Shown here: positions 10,668-20,569 of the stretch, piece by piece
How positions within the stretch are numbered: position 1 is the first letter of the stretch
Layout: each line of letters starts with the position of its first letter
NCBI GenBank assembly: GCA_964035575.1
Contig: OZ037906.1
Span: 186,001 to 250,000 of the forward strand
Direction: 5' to 3'
DNA: 64,000 nucleotides
Source: Rhynchopus sp. YZ270_cl-10
Taxonomy: Eukaryota; Euglenozoa; Diplonemea; Diplonemida; Diplonemidae
The notes under the pieces: model-generated
Told to the model about the DNA's origin: nothing
What the model saw: only the letters and a program-made list of their open reading frames with translations
The model's database searches: none
Made by a program: the position numbers and the translations under genes

Positions 10668-10712
10668 AAGTTGTAAGACGATCCTAAGCTTCTGTGTGCT
10701 TACGCCAACTTT
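10668..10712 (+). repeat. Family 1 stem-loop
   Basis: GTTGTAAGACGATCC, then TAAGC, loop TTCTGTGT, GCTTA. The stem is intact though the flanks have drifted. Confidence 0.6.
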
Positions 10713-10761
10713 GAAAAAAAAAAGTGTTTCAAACAAAAAAAATTGGAAGAAAAAAAAAATA

Positions 10762-10940
10762 ACTATTTATTCACCTCCTTTTAGCGGGGTTTTATTTTGC
10801 GATAACTTCACGCATTTTTTTCCCAGGCGAGGGCTACTTAATTTGCCGAGCGAAGCGAGGCAAATTGAGTGCACGAGCCTGGGAAAAAAATAAGTGAAGT
10901 ATCGCAAAATAATCCGCTAAAAGGAGGTGAATACGTAATT
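10762..10940. repeat. Foldback hairpin, copy 1 (ACCTCC tips)
   Basis: The left arm starts TTCACCTCCTTTTAGCGG and ends TTTCCCAGGC; the right arm is its near-complement, ending AAAAGGAGGTGAA. The two AATTTGCC/GGCAAATT words in the loop form an inner palindrome around GAGCGAAGC. Copy 2 (11322-11503) has different tips that still pair. Confidence 0.75.
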
Positions 10941-11306
10941 TTATTTCACGGGAAATAAAGTATACGAAAGGATTTGGCACTTTTAGCGGGACTTATTTAT
11001 TGTGCAATAACTAACGAGTATGTGTCCTCACAGGAAGCTCTCAGGGAAAAAAAAAAAAAAAGAGCGTGAAAAAAAAAAAAAAAAAAAGCTCTCATTACCC
11101 TCCCGCCAGCGCTACCGGGTCCCGCGGACCCCTAGATAGGCCCGCTGAGGGGCTGGCGGGATTGAGGAGGCTGGAGGGAGGCTAAAAAAGGCTGGACGGT
11201 CCCTCCAGCCCTACTGCCTACATGTACCAAAATTTAGCGTGAAATTATCATTAAATAAAATCCCGCTAAAAGTGCCAAATCCTTCGTATACTTTATTTCC
11301 CAGGGG
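10941..11306. mobile_element. Inverted-repeat element A (AGCGGGA arms)
   Basis: Arms GGGAAATAAAGTATACG... TTTTAGCGGGA (10949-10992) and their complement (11261-11303) flank a GC-rich middle with poly-A tracts. Both arms carry GGGAAA and AGCGGGA where element B carries GTTAAA and AGCGTGA. No coding frame. Confidence 0.65.
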
Positions 11307-11321
11307 AATAAAAAGAAAAAT

Positions 11322-11503
11322 AACTATTTATTCAACGCCTTTTAGCGTGGTTTTTTTTTGCGATAACTTCACGCATTTTTTTCCCAGGCGAGTGGTAGTT
11401 AATTTGCCGAGCGAAGCGAGGCAAATTGAATCCACGAGCCTGGGAAAAAAATAAGTGAAGTATCGCAAAAAAATTCGCTAAAAGGCGTTGAATACGTAAT
11501 TTT
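11322..11503. repeat. Foldback hairpin, copy 2 (AACGCC tips)
   Basis: Same design as copy 1, but the left arm reads TTCAACGCCTTTTAGCG and the right arm AAAAGGCGTTGAA. Both substitutions relative to copy 1 are matched on the opposite arm. Confidence 0.75.
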
Positions 11504-12884
11504 ATTTCACGTTAAATAAAGTATACGAAAGGATTTGGCACTTTTAGCGTGACTCATTTATTGTGCAATAACTAACGAGTATGTGTCCCTCCAGGTAGCT
11601 TTCCTTACCCTCCCGCCAGCGCTACCGGGAATCCCACGGGACCCCTAGCTAGGATAGCGGGACTCCCGCTGGGGGGGCTGGCAAACCTGAGGGGGCTGGA
11701 GGGAGGCTAAAAAAGGCTGAAGGGTCCCTCCAGACCTGTTACCCTCCTGCGGGGAAACCTGCAAAAACCCGATAAACTGGGCCTACCCTTATATGTGGGG
11801 TGGGATACACGTTTTCGGGGTGTCATAACCATGTGTGAGCCACACAGGGTGGTGCACAGGTGACCCCATGCAGTACACGCAACCCACGTTTTGATACACA
11901 ACAGCATTTTGCGTGTAGCGCATACAGCGTGTAGCCTATTTAGCCCACGCATAGCGTGTAGCGTGTGGTCGGGTTCTGAAAGCTGCCTCAAAGGTACACA
12001 AAGCTACATCCCGACGTCTCCCCACCCTCAGGGTCCCCTCGGGTGCTAGCGGAGGTCGGGAAATGGCTATCGTGCAAGAGCGAGACATTCAGAAGATCCC
12101 CGCCCATCACAGAATATCATGCCAGCCACCGCCTTCCTCACAATGAAGTAAGGGGGTGGTGTGTCCTCCGCCTTCATAGGTAATGAAGGAGTCGATTTCT
12201 TGTTTCGTAAGTGCGGAGTGCCTTGGACTGTCGTGTCGGTAGCCGGTCTGGTTTTGTTTCAAGAGACACACGAGCCTGCGCAAACTGGTCTTGCAGTTGC
12301 ACCCCATACTTCCTCGCCAATATGCTGCTCAGCTTACTGAACGCTGTCCATTACGACGACGATTTGTACGTGAGATCGTCACGGAGATGCACTATGCACA
12401 AAACAAAGTCGGCTTCCGTGGGCTTACCGTTGGGCTTGCCAATGAATTCCTTAAAAAGCGGTCCCATTCACGGATGTACGGTGTCGACGATGCCAGTCCT
12501 TCAGCAAAACCACTGTAGCGCTCGTCCATCTCTTGTCGGAGGACCGTTTGCGTCTTAGATCCTTCGGCATGTTGCGTGTGTCAAAAAAAAATGGGAAAAG
12601 TGCAAAAAAAATTCGAAATTTTCAATTTTTAGGCGGGTGGTGGTGCAGGATATACCAAAATTTAGCGTGAAGTTATCGCCAAAAAAAACCCCTGTTTTGG
12701 CGTGAAAAAAACAAAAATAAAATCACGCTCCTAAGGAATTGCAGTGAAAAAAAGTGAAAACGCGTGAAATAAAGTTCAATTAGCGTGGTTTTTATTTGTG
12801 AAAAAAACACGGCGTGAAATTATCATTAAAAAGAATCACGCTAAAAGTGCCAAATCCTTCGTATACTTTATTTAACTGTGGAAT
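11504..12884. mobile_element. Inverted-repeat element B (AGCGTGA arms)
   Basis: Arms GTTAAATAAAGTATACG... TTTTAGCGTGA (11511-11552) and their complement (12835-12875) enclose 1.3 kb. The GC-rich middle (11590-11740) is shared with element A. A CGCATAGCGTGTAGCG-type cluster (11910-11965) and an open frame at 12243-12518 follow. Confidence 0.6.
12243..12518 (+). pseudogene. Coding-like fragment inside element B
   Basis: A 91-codon frame between stops has protein-like composition (RRRFVREIVTEMHYAQ, VGFRGLTVGLANEFLKKR) and stands out from its low-complexity neighbours. It may be a remnant of a DNA transposase or of a captured gene. It has no start codon of its own and I do not recognise the family. 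Confidence 0.3.
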
Positions 12885-13224
12885 AAAACAAATAATCTCG
12901 GGAAGGGATAGCTCCGTGGTAAGGTTTGATAAAAGAAAGAAACGAAAAAATCTGACAAAAAAAAAAATGTTTGTCAGGTCCCAGGGTTTGGACGAAAAAA
13001 ACCACATCTTTTTTGCAATCTGAATCCTAAAAAAATGTTTCTCTTGCATCGACAATGATACAGTTCTTCTGTACTCTATCTCAAAAAAAAACATCCTTTT
13101 TTATCAGCAATTGGTCATGGCTGTGTAACTTAGGTGACCTAAGTTTTTTAAAAAAAACAAGTAATTGCTATCGGAAAAAAAACCGGGTGTGCTGTGGAAC
13201 TCCACTCTGAAAAAAATATAATCT

Positions 13225-13610
13225 ACAACACGCCAGCATTCTGCTCTTCTGCAGGTATGCTAAAACGCTCTTCGTACGCTGGCCCCACTGGGATGCCTGC
13301 ATCTGAAACGTTCAAACAGTGGGGCTGTCCTCTTCGTCCAGCACCATCTGCTCGATCGCGTTATTGGACGTAGTCTCGGCAGGCTCGATAACCATTCGCT
13401 CGGGCGGCCTCGGCATGTTCCAGCTCGTAGTCGTCCACAGGCTCCCACGCATCGTCGTCGTCATCAGAGCAGTGCGGAAGGAACACATAATGCACAGACG
13501 ACAACACGTCGTCGATCGCACCAGGCATCGTCACATCAGCACCTCCAGAAAATCGCCAGGATGCTATGGTGGTTCCGAAAATCGCGCGGAGTTATCCACA
13601 GCACACCCCA
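13225..13610 (-). pseudogene. Decayed coding remnant with acidic tail
   Basis: Minus-strand fragments in three frames look protein-like: VHYVFLPHCSDDDDDAWEP and DDYELEHAEAAR in one, NAIEQMVLDEEDSPTV in a second, PAYEERFSIPAEEQNAG in a third, each soon closed by a stop. Together they suggest at least two frameshifts in a former gene, perhaps the C-terminal part of this element's transposase, since pogo-type transposases often end in acidic tails. No catalytic domain is visible. Confidence 0.4.
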
Positions 13611-13742
13611 TTTTTTTTCTTAGCAATTAGTTGTTCTTGTTATTATTGTTTTCCACACACCTTCCTTCAACCCTTGTAGGATCAGTTCGTATTTTTTTCG
13701 CGAAAACATGAAATTACACATTTCAAGAGAACAAAAAATTAA

Positions 13743-13867
13743 AAAGGCTTCGCCCCCTGCAGCGGTGGGGTCATTTCGGAAAATTGGACAATCTTTTGAC
13801 CACTTAAATTTTGAGAAATATGAGCCCGGTTCCTTATACGTGGGCCCATTTTTGGCCAAAATTTTTC
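13743..13867 (+). repeat. Shared core repeat
   Basis: Contains GGTGGGGTCATTTCGGAAAA, CACTTAAATTTTGAGAAATA, GAGCCCGGTT and GGGCCCATTTTTGGCC. A close relative is at 55377-55503, inside the hAT-like element. Confidence 0.75.
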
Positions 13868-13995
13868 TCAAAATCGACGAAATTAAAATTAGACCCCTTA
13901 CCCCCCCCCAGAATCATTTCAATACACTACCTGTATTGGTTGCTGACGCGTGTATACAGGAAGGTTGGGAAAAACTTAAGTCACCTAAGTTACCT

Positions 13996-14535
13996 TACTG
14001 GGGGGGGGCTAATAAAGTATACGGTGCTAATAAAGTATACGGGGGGTAATAAAGTATACGGTGCGGAAACCCATTTTGAGCGTGTAAATCTGTGAAATAA
14101 AGTATACGGTTTTTGTGTACATTTTTCTTACTAAAAAATTTTTACAGCAATTTTTGCACAAAAAATCGGAATTTTTTTTTTTTGATTTCGGTGGTCCGGA
14201 TTCTGTGCGTGCTGTGATGGGGTCACTTTGAGCTGAGAAACGAGTATTTTTGACCTAAAACGCGTGTATCAGTTTTTACACGATTGGTGCTGACGGGGTT
14301 CAGATTTGTGAAAATTTAAGTCACCAAAAAATTGTTCATTTTTCCACATTGACCCCACCACTGGCTGGGATTGGCCCAAAAATGCCAATGGTGGTGTTTT
14401 CGCGAGGTTTCGGCCACTAGAAACCCCAAAATAACAGTGATTTTTTTTTTTTTTTCCTTTTTCGTTTTTTGGCCATTTAAGCAGTAATTCCCGCCGAATA
14501 AAGTATACGTATACTTTAATAGCTCCCCCCCAGTA
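13996..14535. mobile_element. TA-flanked MITE with CTGGGGGGG ends (AATAAAGTATAC type)
   Basis: TA-CTGGGGGGGGGC at the left (13996) mirrors CCCCCCCAG-TA at the right (14535), with AATAAAGTATAC repeated beside both ends. The TA duplication and inverted ends fit a Tc1/mariner-type non-autonomous element. The interior holds a reverse copy of the shared core (14299-14388). The family member at 33342-33789 has the same ends but GCACGTACGTG words. Confidence 0.75.
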
Positions 14536-14690
14536 GGTCATCGTTTTTTTTTTTTTTTTTTTTTTTTTTTGCTTGGGTGGTGAAGCTGCAGGTGGTCTGA
14601 AGAGTGATGTGACCGTATTCTCTAGGTATAACAGTTACTCAAAAAATGCATTGACGAAGGAATTTTGCACTTTGACCACCATAGATTACA

Positions 14691-14774
14691 TACTGTGTAC
14701 TGTGTACTGTGTACTGTGTACTGTGTACTGTGTACTGTGTACTGTGTACTGTGTACTGTGTACTGTGTACTGTG
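14691..14774 (+). repeat. Heptamer array (TACTGTG)12
   Basis: About twelve perfect units. Directly right of it is a reverse copy of the shared core (14775-14850). The same heptamer, reversed and expanded to about 70 units, is at 48013-48499 beside another copy of the core. Confidence 0.9.
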
Positions 14775-15160
14775 CGGAAATTGACCAAAAACAAGAACTT
14801 GTCCATTTCGGCAAATTGACCCCACCACTGGCCGGACGGATTCCGGAAATGCAAATGCCGGCGTTTAAAAGCTTCACCAGGCATCCGCCCCCTTCAGTGA
14901 TGTTCATCGCCCAAGCAAAAAAAAAAAAAAAAAAACGGTAACTTAAGTTAACTTAAGTGACTTAAGTTGGTAACTTAAGCTGTTTTTTAAAAATAAAAAC
15001 TTAAGTTACGTTTTTTTTCTAAAAAAACTTAAGTTTTTTTTTCGAAAACCTAAGTTTTTTAATTTAAGTTTTTTTTTTTAGTAGCTTAAGTCGCCTAAAT
15101 TTTCCGGAGGATTTCGGAGAAAACTTAAGTTTTTTTTTTAACTTAAGTTACACAGCCATG

Positions 15161-15651
15161 ATTGGTGTGGCTGGAGGGGGAAAAAAAGTCAGTTTTTGTG
15201 CTGTTCTTGTGCACCTCGTTTGTCGAGAATCTTTAGTCTCACCACCCCCCCTAATCCCCTCCCCTTCCCCCCGAGCCCCCAGCAAAAAAATAACTGGCTT
15301 TTTTCTGTTGTGGAAAACTCAGCAAAAAACTTTACTGATAACTTTGTGATCCCGTCCCCAGGCCCCCCCCTTCAGCGCAGCCTTTGTAACTTTGTCGCCA
15401 CCCAACAATAGCTTATCCACAAGCCATAGTTCTTTGTAGTTTTAAGTACCGGTAGTACGTTCATTTCCAGCCACACCAAAGCAAGCTGTTTTTTTTCTCC
15501 ACTCAGGTAGCTCTCTCAAGGGCTTTGTTTGATTTAAAAAAAAAGAAAAATTTATAAGATGATCAGCCTCTCATACTTCACGCCACCTTTAAAAAACAGG
15601 ACAACTTCATCCTCAACACGATGCGATGAAATCAAAAAAAAATAAAATCTT
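15161..15651. other. Intergenic before lipase 2 stop
   Basis: C-rich and A-rich tracts and a family 1 stem-loop (15550-15593). No gene seen. Confidence 0.5.
15550..15593 (+). repeat. Family 1 stem-loop, diverged
   Basis: ATTTATAAGATGATC, AGCCTCTCATACTTC, ACGCCACCTTT. The stem is partly lost. It lies only 59 nt past the lipase 2 stop and so is very likely inside its 3' UTR. Confidence 0.55.
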
Positions 15652-18600
15652 CTAACAACAGCACCCACTCTTCTTGTTGTCTCCTGGCTGAAAGACCTCC
15701 TCTTTTGCCCATCCAGGGACTTGATGGACTCCTTCATCGGTACGATGTGCGTCGAAGGCGGTGGAGAGCGCTGTCATATATTTTTTGCACGAATGGAACA
15801 GCCCGGTGTCGACGAGCCCACAGGGGCTGAAGAGGTTTGCCTTTGGCGAGAACAACGCTTCGAAGTAGGAAGGCTCGATGCTCAGCATCCCGGTATCGTT
15901 TGCGACGAAGCAAAGCTTCCCTGCATGCCGAGATTTTTGAAAGGGAACGGTCGCCCAGGTTATCAAATCGTTTTTGTTGACGACTCTCAGATGGCACGGA
16001 ATGGCTTGGTTATAAATGAGAGTAAACATTTCATTTCCAACCAAAGGGCAGCCAAATGTATACACCTCCAACCCCGCAGCCGCAATGTGCAGTTCTTTCG
16101 CGGTGTCGCCAATCGATGCGGAAGATCCGTACAGTGGACCAGAAGGGTCCGACAAGCGGGAGGTATTTATTGCTGGAGAGACGGGACGGTTCGAATTTTT
16201 CTTTGCCTCTTCGATTAGCATCGTCGAGATGGAGTACGACGCGAGCGTGGCCATAGCCGCGCCAAGAGAATGCCCGGTTACAACAATCTTTTCGTCTTTG
16301 CGACGAAGACGACGAATGTTGTCAAAAACAACCTCACGAATTTTTGCCCACAACTTCGCAAAGCCTCGATGCACCAACGCCTGTTTCGAAGCGCAGAAAG
16401 CGGTCGTATAATGATCTTTCGGCACCTCCAACATCTCCTCCCATCTCACCTGAGGCATATTCAGGTCGGACTTCCAATTAGCGGCATTCGAAGACCCTCT
16501 AAAACACACCACCAACCTCCCCTGCCATCTCATGAACACTACCTGCATCGCGGCCTTCTGAGTGACATGGAGCACTTCATAAAAGAACCCCCCATCCGGC
16601 TTATCAGGAAGCGACAAAAACCCCTTCTTCTCCACAGCGCTGGGGCCCCTCTTCCCAATTTTTGGCATTGTCAGCAACGACATTTTCGCCCGGCTGGTCC
16701 CTCCTCTGATTCTTTCTAATATACTAGGTTTTACAAAATCCTCTTGAACGATTGGGGGCTCTTCACTTGGTACATTTTCATCAACGAGACACCAACCATC
16801 AGAATCTGCGTCATCTGACTCAACGGATATGGGTGGGATGACAGCTGCGTGCGTGAGAATGGCGACTCCTGCGGCGAATGCGGAAATGGCGGGGGAGACC
16901 CAGTCCATACGGTAGGCCTCGTCGGAGAAGTGCATGGCGGCGAGAACCGATTCGTAGTTGAAAAAGAAGACGTTTTCGAAGTAGTTCGCTGACCCGCGGT
17001 TGATCTCCCTAAAGGTCTGCTCCTCCCGCAACGTCGCGAACTGATACAACGAAAACACCCCAGGGGTGCTCCGCAGCCACGTCGTCACCTTCGGCACCCC
17101 TCTCCGATCCTTCACCGCATCCGGCCACCTCGTGGTCTTCCACGCATCGTTTACAGGCGTTGGAGGTTTGACCGCCTTTTCCCCTTGCGACTGTTTCGAG
17201 AAAACCGGAGTAATCCCCCACGCCAAAAAATGATAAAAAATGGTCAAAAAAATGACAGGTTCGATATTAATTCCGGATGAAGAAGAGCCAGAGTAGGTAG
17301 TTCCGGTTTGGTTGTATGTGACTGCGAGAGGGATCAGGGTGGAGATCAGCACATAGACGTATGCAGTGAAGGTGAGGACACGCAGGAATCGGAGCAGGAT
17401 TTGCCGATCGCGGGACGGGAAGTAGAGCATCGTTTTGAGATGCGACTTTGCAGAGCAGGACCCACAGCACACACAGCAGAAGAACGTCATCACCGTGTAC
17501 AGCCCATCCCAACCCCCGAACAGCGCCACCGCAACCTTAATACCAATGTAAAAGTTGAGAATCATGTACACCCCAAACACCGTGACAATCCCGTCTTCAT
17601 TGTGGTCGGACCGCCCGCTCGCAAGCGCTGCAGAATCATTCATCCCCGCAGAAGGCTCTCCAGACAGCACAACCAACAAAACCTGCAGCCCCGCTAGCAA
17701 AAAGAAGAGCGACCACAGCCACCTCCACGGACGCTCCGGCTTCCGCTTCTTCTCTTCCACGACTGTGACGTACCCCTCCACTGTCGGGATGTTAGCGACC
17801 TGCGCACGCACATTCCTTCCCCTCGAGTACGCCGCCGCACGGCGAGACACATCCCGCACAATGGTGAACAATGCGCACTGCGAGTACTGTATCGCAAGCC
17901 GCGGCACCTGGTAGATCAGAAGGGCCGACATATAGGTCGTATCCTCTGAGGACAGCGTCAGGACGGAGAAGGGCCCGCACGCAAGAATCATAAACACAAA
18001 CCCTATCTGCACAACACGGTGCTCAAGCCGGAGCGGGTCCGCAGACCGGCTCAGCCTCCTCCCGAAGAGGCACATATGAAAGACAAGCGACGCGATGCAC
18101 ACCAAACGCAACAACAGGAACAACGTACCATAGGTGGTGTACGTGATGTCCACCGAAATGTCAAGCCCGTCAAACATATGCGACGTTGGCGAGCTCGGCG
18201 GAAGCGCCCCTGCAGCATCCCCCTTCGTATACGAAAAGCCATCCACACCCTCGATCTGGAGGAAGATGCCTACGGTCAGGTTGCTCCCCGTCTGTCCTTC
18301 CGAATGGTCTTCCTTAGCACGGTAAGTGAACACCTTGTGCACCAGAGGGCTGGGTGTGATGGTGTTCAAGACGGCGCAGTCCATTTCTCCTGATACGGTG
18401 TAAGAGAAGGCGGTCTGTGTGTCATCGGTGATGTGTGCCGCAGTGGGGTAGTTGCCGACAAAGCCAACAATGTCTGCAGTGAACTCAGGGTTTTGTGTCC
18501 ACATCCAGCCCTCTGCGCCGCACCCCATATCAATGTGGAGTGCAGTGAAGAAAGACGGCTTCTTGTCAAAGTGGAACGGTGTGAGAAACAAAATTGTTTC

Positions 18601-19383
18601 GTTGTGTGGGTTGCGCACGGAAGGGTAGAACGGCCCGGTCCCGTCGGAGTCGAATTTGGTCAGGAAGGTTGGCACAATCTCTTTTGAGTGCTGACTTACC
18701 GACGACAGCAGGCCGTACACGACGCAGAAGAACAGCACCCACACCATGAAGCGTGCCTGCCAGTCGCCCAGCACCTCAAGACGGATGACGGCAGACTCGC
18801 GCATGGCCCGTGCCCTGCGCGTTGTGCCAGCCAGCAGCGGCATCTGCTCCTGCGACCGTGCTGGTGGTCGTGGAGGTTGTGGTGGCTGCGGGGGTTGTGG
18901 TGCAGACGAGGTGGAGGTGGCGCTGTATGTGTGCTGCGGGGGGTGGGCTACGACGTGCTGTTGCGGGTGTGAGGGTAGTTGGTACCTTGGCGCCTGCTGC
19001 TGCTGCTGCTGCTGCTGCGGTGGTGGCTGGTACAGTGGCGAGACCTGCTGCTGTGGAATGTACCTTGGTGCCGCCTGTTGCTGCTGTGGATGCTGGTAGA
19101 CAACTGGTGCCTGCTGTTGGTAGCCCTGTGCACGCTGCTGCTGCTGCTGCTGCTGTGGGTGGTACACTGGTGCCATCCGTGGCTGTTGCTGTTGCTGTGG
19201 ATGGTACGCCTGCTGTTGTTGCTGGTGCGGGTAGTACTGTGTTCCCTGCTGTGGAGGCTGGTACACCGGTGTGCCTTGCTGAACAGGCTGCCCGTTGTGG
19301 CGCATCACTGTGTAGTGTGGGGCCGCGTTCCGGTTCTCAGGGGGGATGCTGCTGTGGTATGGGTGCGCACCATTGGCAGCCAT
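15652..19383 (-). CDS. Multi-pass membrane protein with class 3 lipase domain (lipase 2)
   Basis: A 1243-residue paralogue of lipase 1. I start it at the ATG giving MAANGAHPYH; the frame is open further upstream but has no ATG. Residues 30-180 are a Gln/Pro/Tyr-rich tail with several Q runs (CAG/CAA codons), probably cytosolic and disordered. RESAVIRLEVL precedes helix 1 (210-228), as REAGVIRLETL does in lipase 1. An ectodomain (about 230-415) and seven helices (418-728) follow. The lipase domain (about 805-1215) has S1039 in TGHSLGAA, D1139 in VVNKND and H1197 in LFHSCKKY, with about 40 extra residues between S and D. The C-terminus, SGCCC, is a plausible lipidation site. Lipase 3 lies about 1.2 kb upstream, so this is a local gene family. 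Confidence 0.88.
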   Translation of the reverse strand: MAANGAHPYHSSIPPENRNAAPHYTVMRHNGQPVQQGTPVYQPPQQGTQYYPHQQQQQAYHPQQQQQPRMAPVYHPQQQQQQQRAQGYQQQAPVVYQHPQQQQAAPRYIPQQQVSPLYQPPPQQQQQQQQAPRYQLPSHPQQHVVAHPPQHTYSATSTSSAPQPPQPPQPPRPPARSQEQMPLLAGTTRRARAMRESAVIRLEVLGDWQARFMVWVLFFCVVYGLLSSVSQHSKEIVPTFLTKFDSDGTGPFYPSVRNPHNETILFLTPFHFDKKPSFFTALHIDMGCGAEGWMWTQNPEFTADIVGFVGNYPTAAHITDDTQTAFSYTVSGEMDCAVLNTITPSPLVHKVFTYRAKEDHSEGQTGSNLTVGIFLQIEGVDGFSYTKGDAAGALPPSSPTSHMFDGLDISVDITYTTYGTLFLLLRLVCIASLVFHMCLFGRRLSRSADPLRLEHRVVQIGFVFMILACGPFSVLTLSSEDTTYMSALLIYQVPRLAIQYSQCALFTIVRDVSRRAAAYSRGRNVRAQVANIPTVEGYVTVVEEKKRKPERPWRWLWSLFFLLAGLQVLLVVLSGEPSAGMNDSAALASGRSDHNEDGIVTVFGVYMILNFYIGIKVAVALFGGWDGLYTVMTFFCCVCCGSCSAKSHLKTMLYFPSRDRQILLRFLRVLTFTAYVYVLISTLIPLAVTYNQTGTTYSGSSSSGINIEPVIFLTIFYHFLAWGITPVFSKQSQGEKAVKPPTPVNDAWKTTRWPDAVKDRRGVPKVTTWLRSTPGVFSLYQFATLREEQTFREINRGSANYFENVFFFNYESVLAAMHFSDEAYRMDWVSPAISAFAAGVAILTHAAVIPPISVESDDADSDGWCLVDENVPSEEPPIVQEDFVKPSILERIRGGTSRAKMSLLTMPKIGKRGPSAVEKKGFLSLPDKPDGGFFYEVLHVTQKAAMQVVFMRWQGRLVVCFRGSSNAANWKSDLNMPQVRWEEMLEVPKDHYTTAFCASKQALVHRGFAKLWAKIREVVFDNIRRLRRKDEKIVVTGHSLGAAMATLASYSISTMLIEEAKKNSNRPVSPAINTSRLSDPSGPLYGSSASIGDTAKELHIAAAGLEVYTFGCPLVGNEMFTLIYNQAIPCHLRVVNKNDLITWATVPFQKSRHAGKLCFVANDTGMLSIEPSYFEALFSPKANLFSPCGLVDTGLFHSCKKYMTALSTAFDAHRTDEGVHQVPGWAKEEVFQPGDNKKSGCCC
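18960..19260 (-). repeat. CAG/CAA-rich coding repeat in lipase 2
   Basis: Runs of CTG on the plus strand encode Q tracts separated by AP.Y and YHPQ words. Mixed CAG and CAA codons suggest an old, partly stabilised expansion. Confidence 0.8.
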
Positions 19384-20011
19384 TGTGTACGACGAATGCC
19401 CTCTGTGTGGTGTGAGGCGAGCAGTGGCGAAGGCAGGGGGCAAAACATTTCAGAGGGAAAGAGGAGAATCTTTTCTTTGGTTGAGTTAGAGACAGGAAAG
19501 GTGTCCTGCCACTGCATTTTTTTTTTTTTTTTTTGAGGGGGTTTTGTAAAATTTGAACAAAACGAGCATAAAATCGTAAAACACAAATTGTGTGACCAGA
19601 ACTAATAGAAAGAAATGGAATGCGTAGAAGGAATACAGCTTTGAAAGATGCAGTGGCCACTCACGGCAACACGGCATATTTGAAAGGACCTTCAAAAAAT
19701 GCAACATAAACGGATGAACTGAACTATGAGACTCAAGACGTGATAACCACACACGACCACTAAGGAAAAAAACACACAAACAAAAGAGAGAAAAGACAAC
19801 AAAAAGAAACCAAAAGAGAAGAACATAAAAGATGAACGTTCCTCACATACATTCCACAAAACAAAACCTGCGCCAATGATCCCAGAACATCTCGCACAGC
19901 ACACACCACATGACACTGAGTCGTGTAGTACGGTCATGCTTACGGCGTTCGTTCAACATCAAAGACACTGTGAGAGAACCCACCCTTTCCCCCCAGAAAA
20001 AAAGAGAGAAA

Positions 20012-20054
20012 AGTTTTTTTTAGATGGCCCTAAGCCTCTCGTGCTGAGTCACCT
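20012..20054 (+). repeat. Family 1 stem-loop
   Basis: AGATGGCCCTAAGCCTCTCG, TGCTGAGTCACCT. One arm base differs from consensus. It lies 516 nt past the lipase 3 stop. Confidence 0.7.
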
Positions 20055-20214
20055 GAAAAAAAACTCTTCGAAACAATAACACCCGGCGTTAGAAACATAC
20101 CACGAAAGCTTATATTTTATGCAGGAAGGGAGAAAGATGAAATACAAAGCCCCTTCTCTTGTGACAGTGTACCACAAAAAAGAAACACATTTTATAGACG
20201 ACCCCTTGCACTTA

Positions 20215-20362
20215 CACGACGGGATCTAGTGACAAGTGACAAGTGAAAATGAAAAGTGAACGACAAGTGAAAAAGGTGACAAGTGAATAACAAGTGACTT
20301 ATTTGTCATTTCACTTGTCATAAATCACTTGTTATTTTCACTTGTCAGTGGGTCCCGTCGTG
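20215..20362. mobile_element. Foldback MITE, CACGACGG family, copy 2
   Basis: Ends CACGACGGGATCTAGTGACA (20215) and TGTCAGTGGGTCCCGTCGTG (to 20362) are inverted repeats. The body is TGACAAGTG words in one direction, then CACTTGTCA words in the other. Copy 1 uses TGACAGGTG instead, so the repeated word differs by one base throughout. Confidence 0.8.
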
Positions 20363-20569
20363 CAGTCACCTTCAACCCCTGAACCCCCCCTCCCCCCCGG
20401 GAATAAACAGGACTCCTCTCCACACCTTTCAGCCTCACCCAAAACCCTGGGAGTTGAGGAGCACTTTATCCCCCATTTTCCCCCATACAGGATTGGGCCC
20501 CTTTACCAGGAAGCCTCTACCCTATCCAACACCAAAGCTTCAATGAGCACCTAAAACAATCTCACCATT

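Larger units (their letters stand above)
9741..10740. other. Intergenic, no gene seen
   Basis: A-rich DNA, a (GT)n run at 10350-10369 and the paired family 2/family 1 repeats at 10573-10712. No credible coding frame on either strand. Confidence 0.5.
13116..15160. mobile_element. 2.0-kb DNA transposon with a nested element
   Basis: Inverted ends CATGGCTGTGTAACTTA (13116; complement ending 15160) are flanked by direct copies of ATTGGT (13110-13115 and 15161-15166), a likely 6-bp target duplication. The right end carries many ACTTAAGT words. Inside are a decayed coding fragment (13225-13610), two copies of the GGTGGGGTCA core, a TACTGTG heptamer array and the nested element at 13996-14535. Confidence 0.65.
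19384..20569. other. Intergenic between lipases 2 and 3
   Basis: Contains a T run (19518-19534), a family 1 stem-loop, a fragment of the AAATACAAAGCCC repeat (20139-20180) and the foldback element at 20215-20362. No gene seen. Confidence 0.55.
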
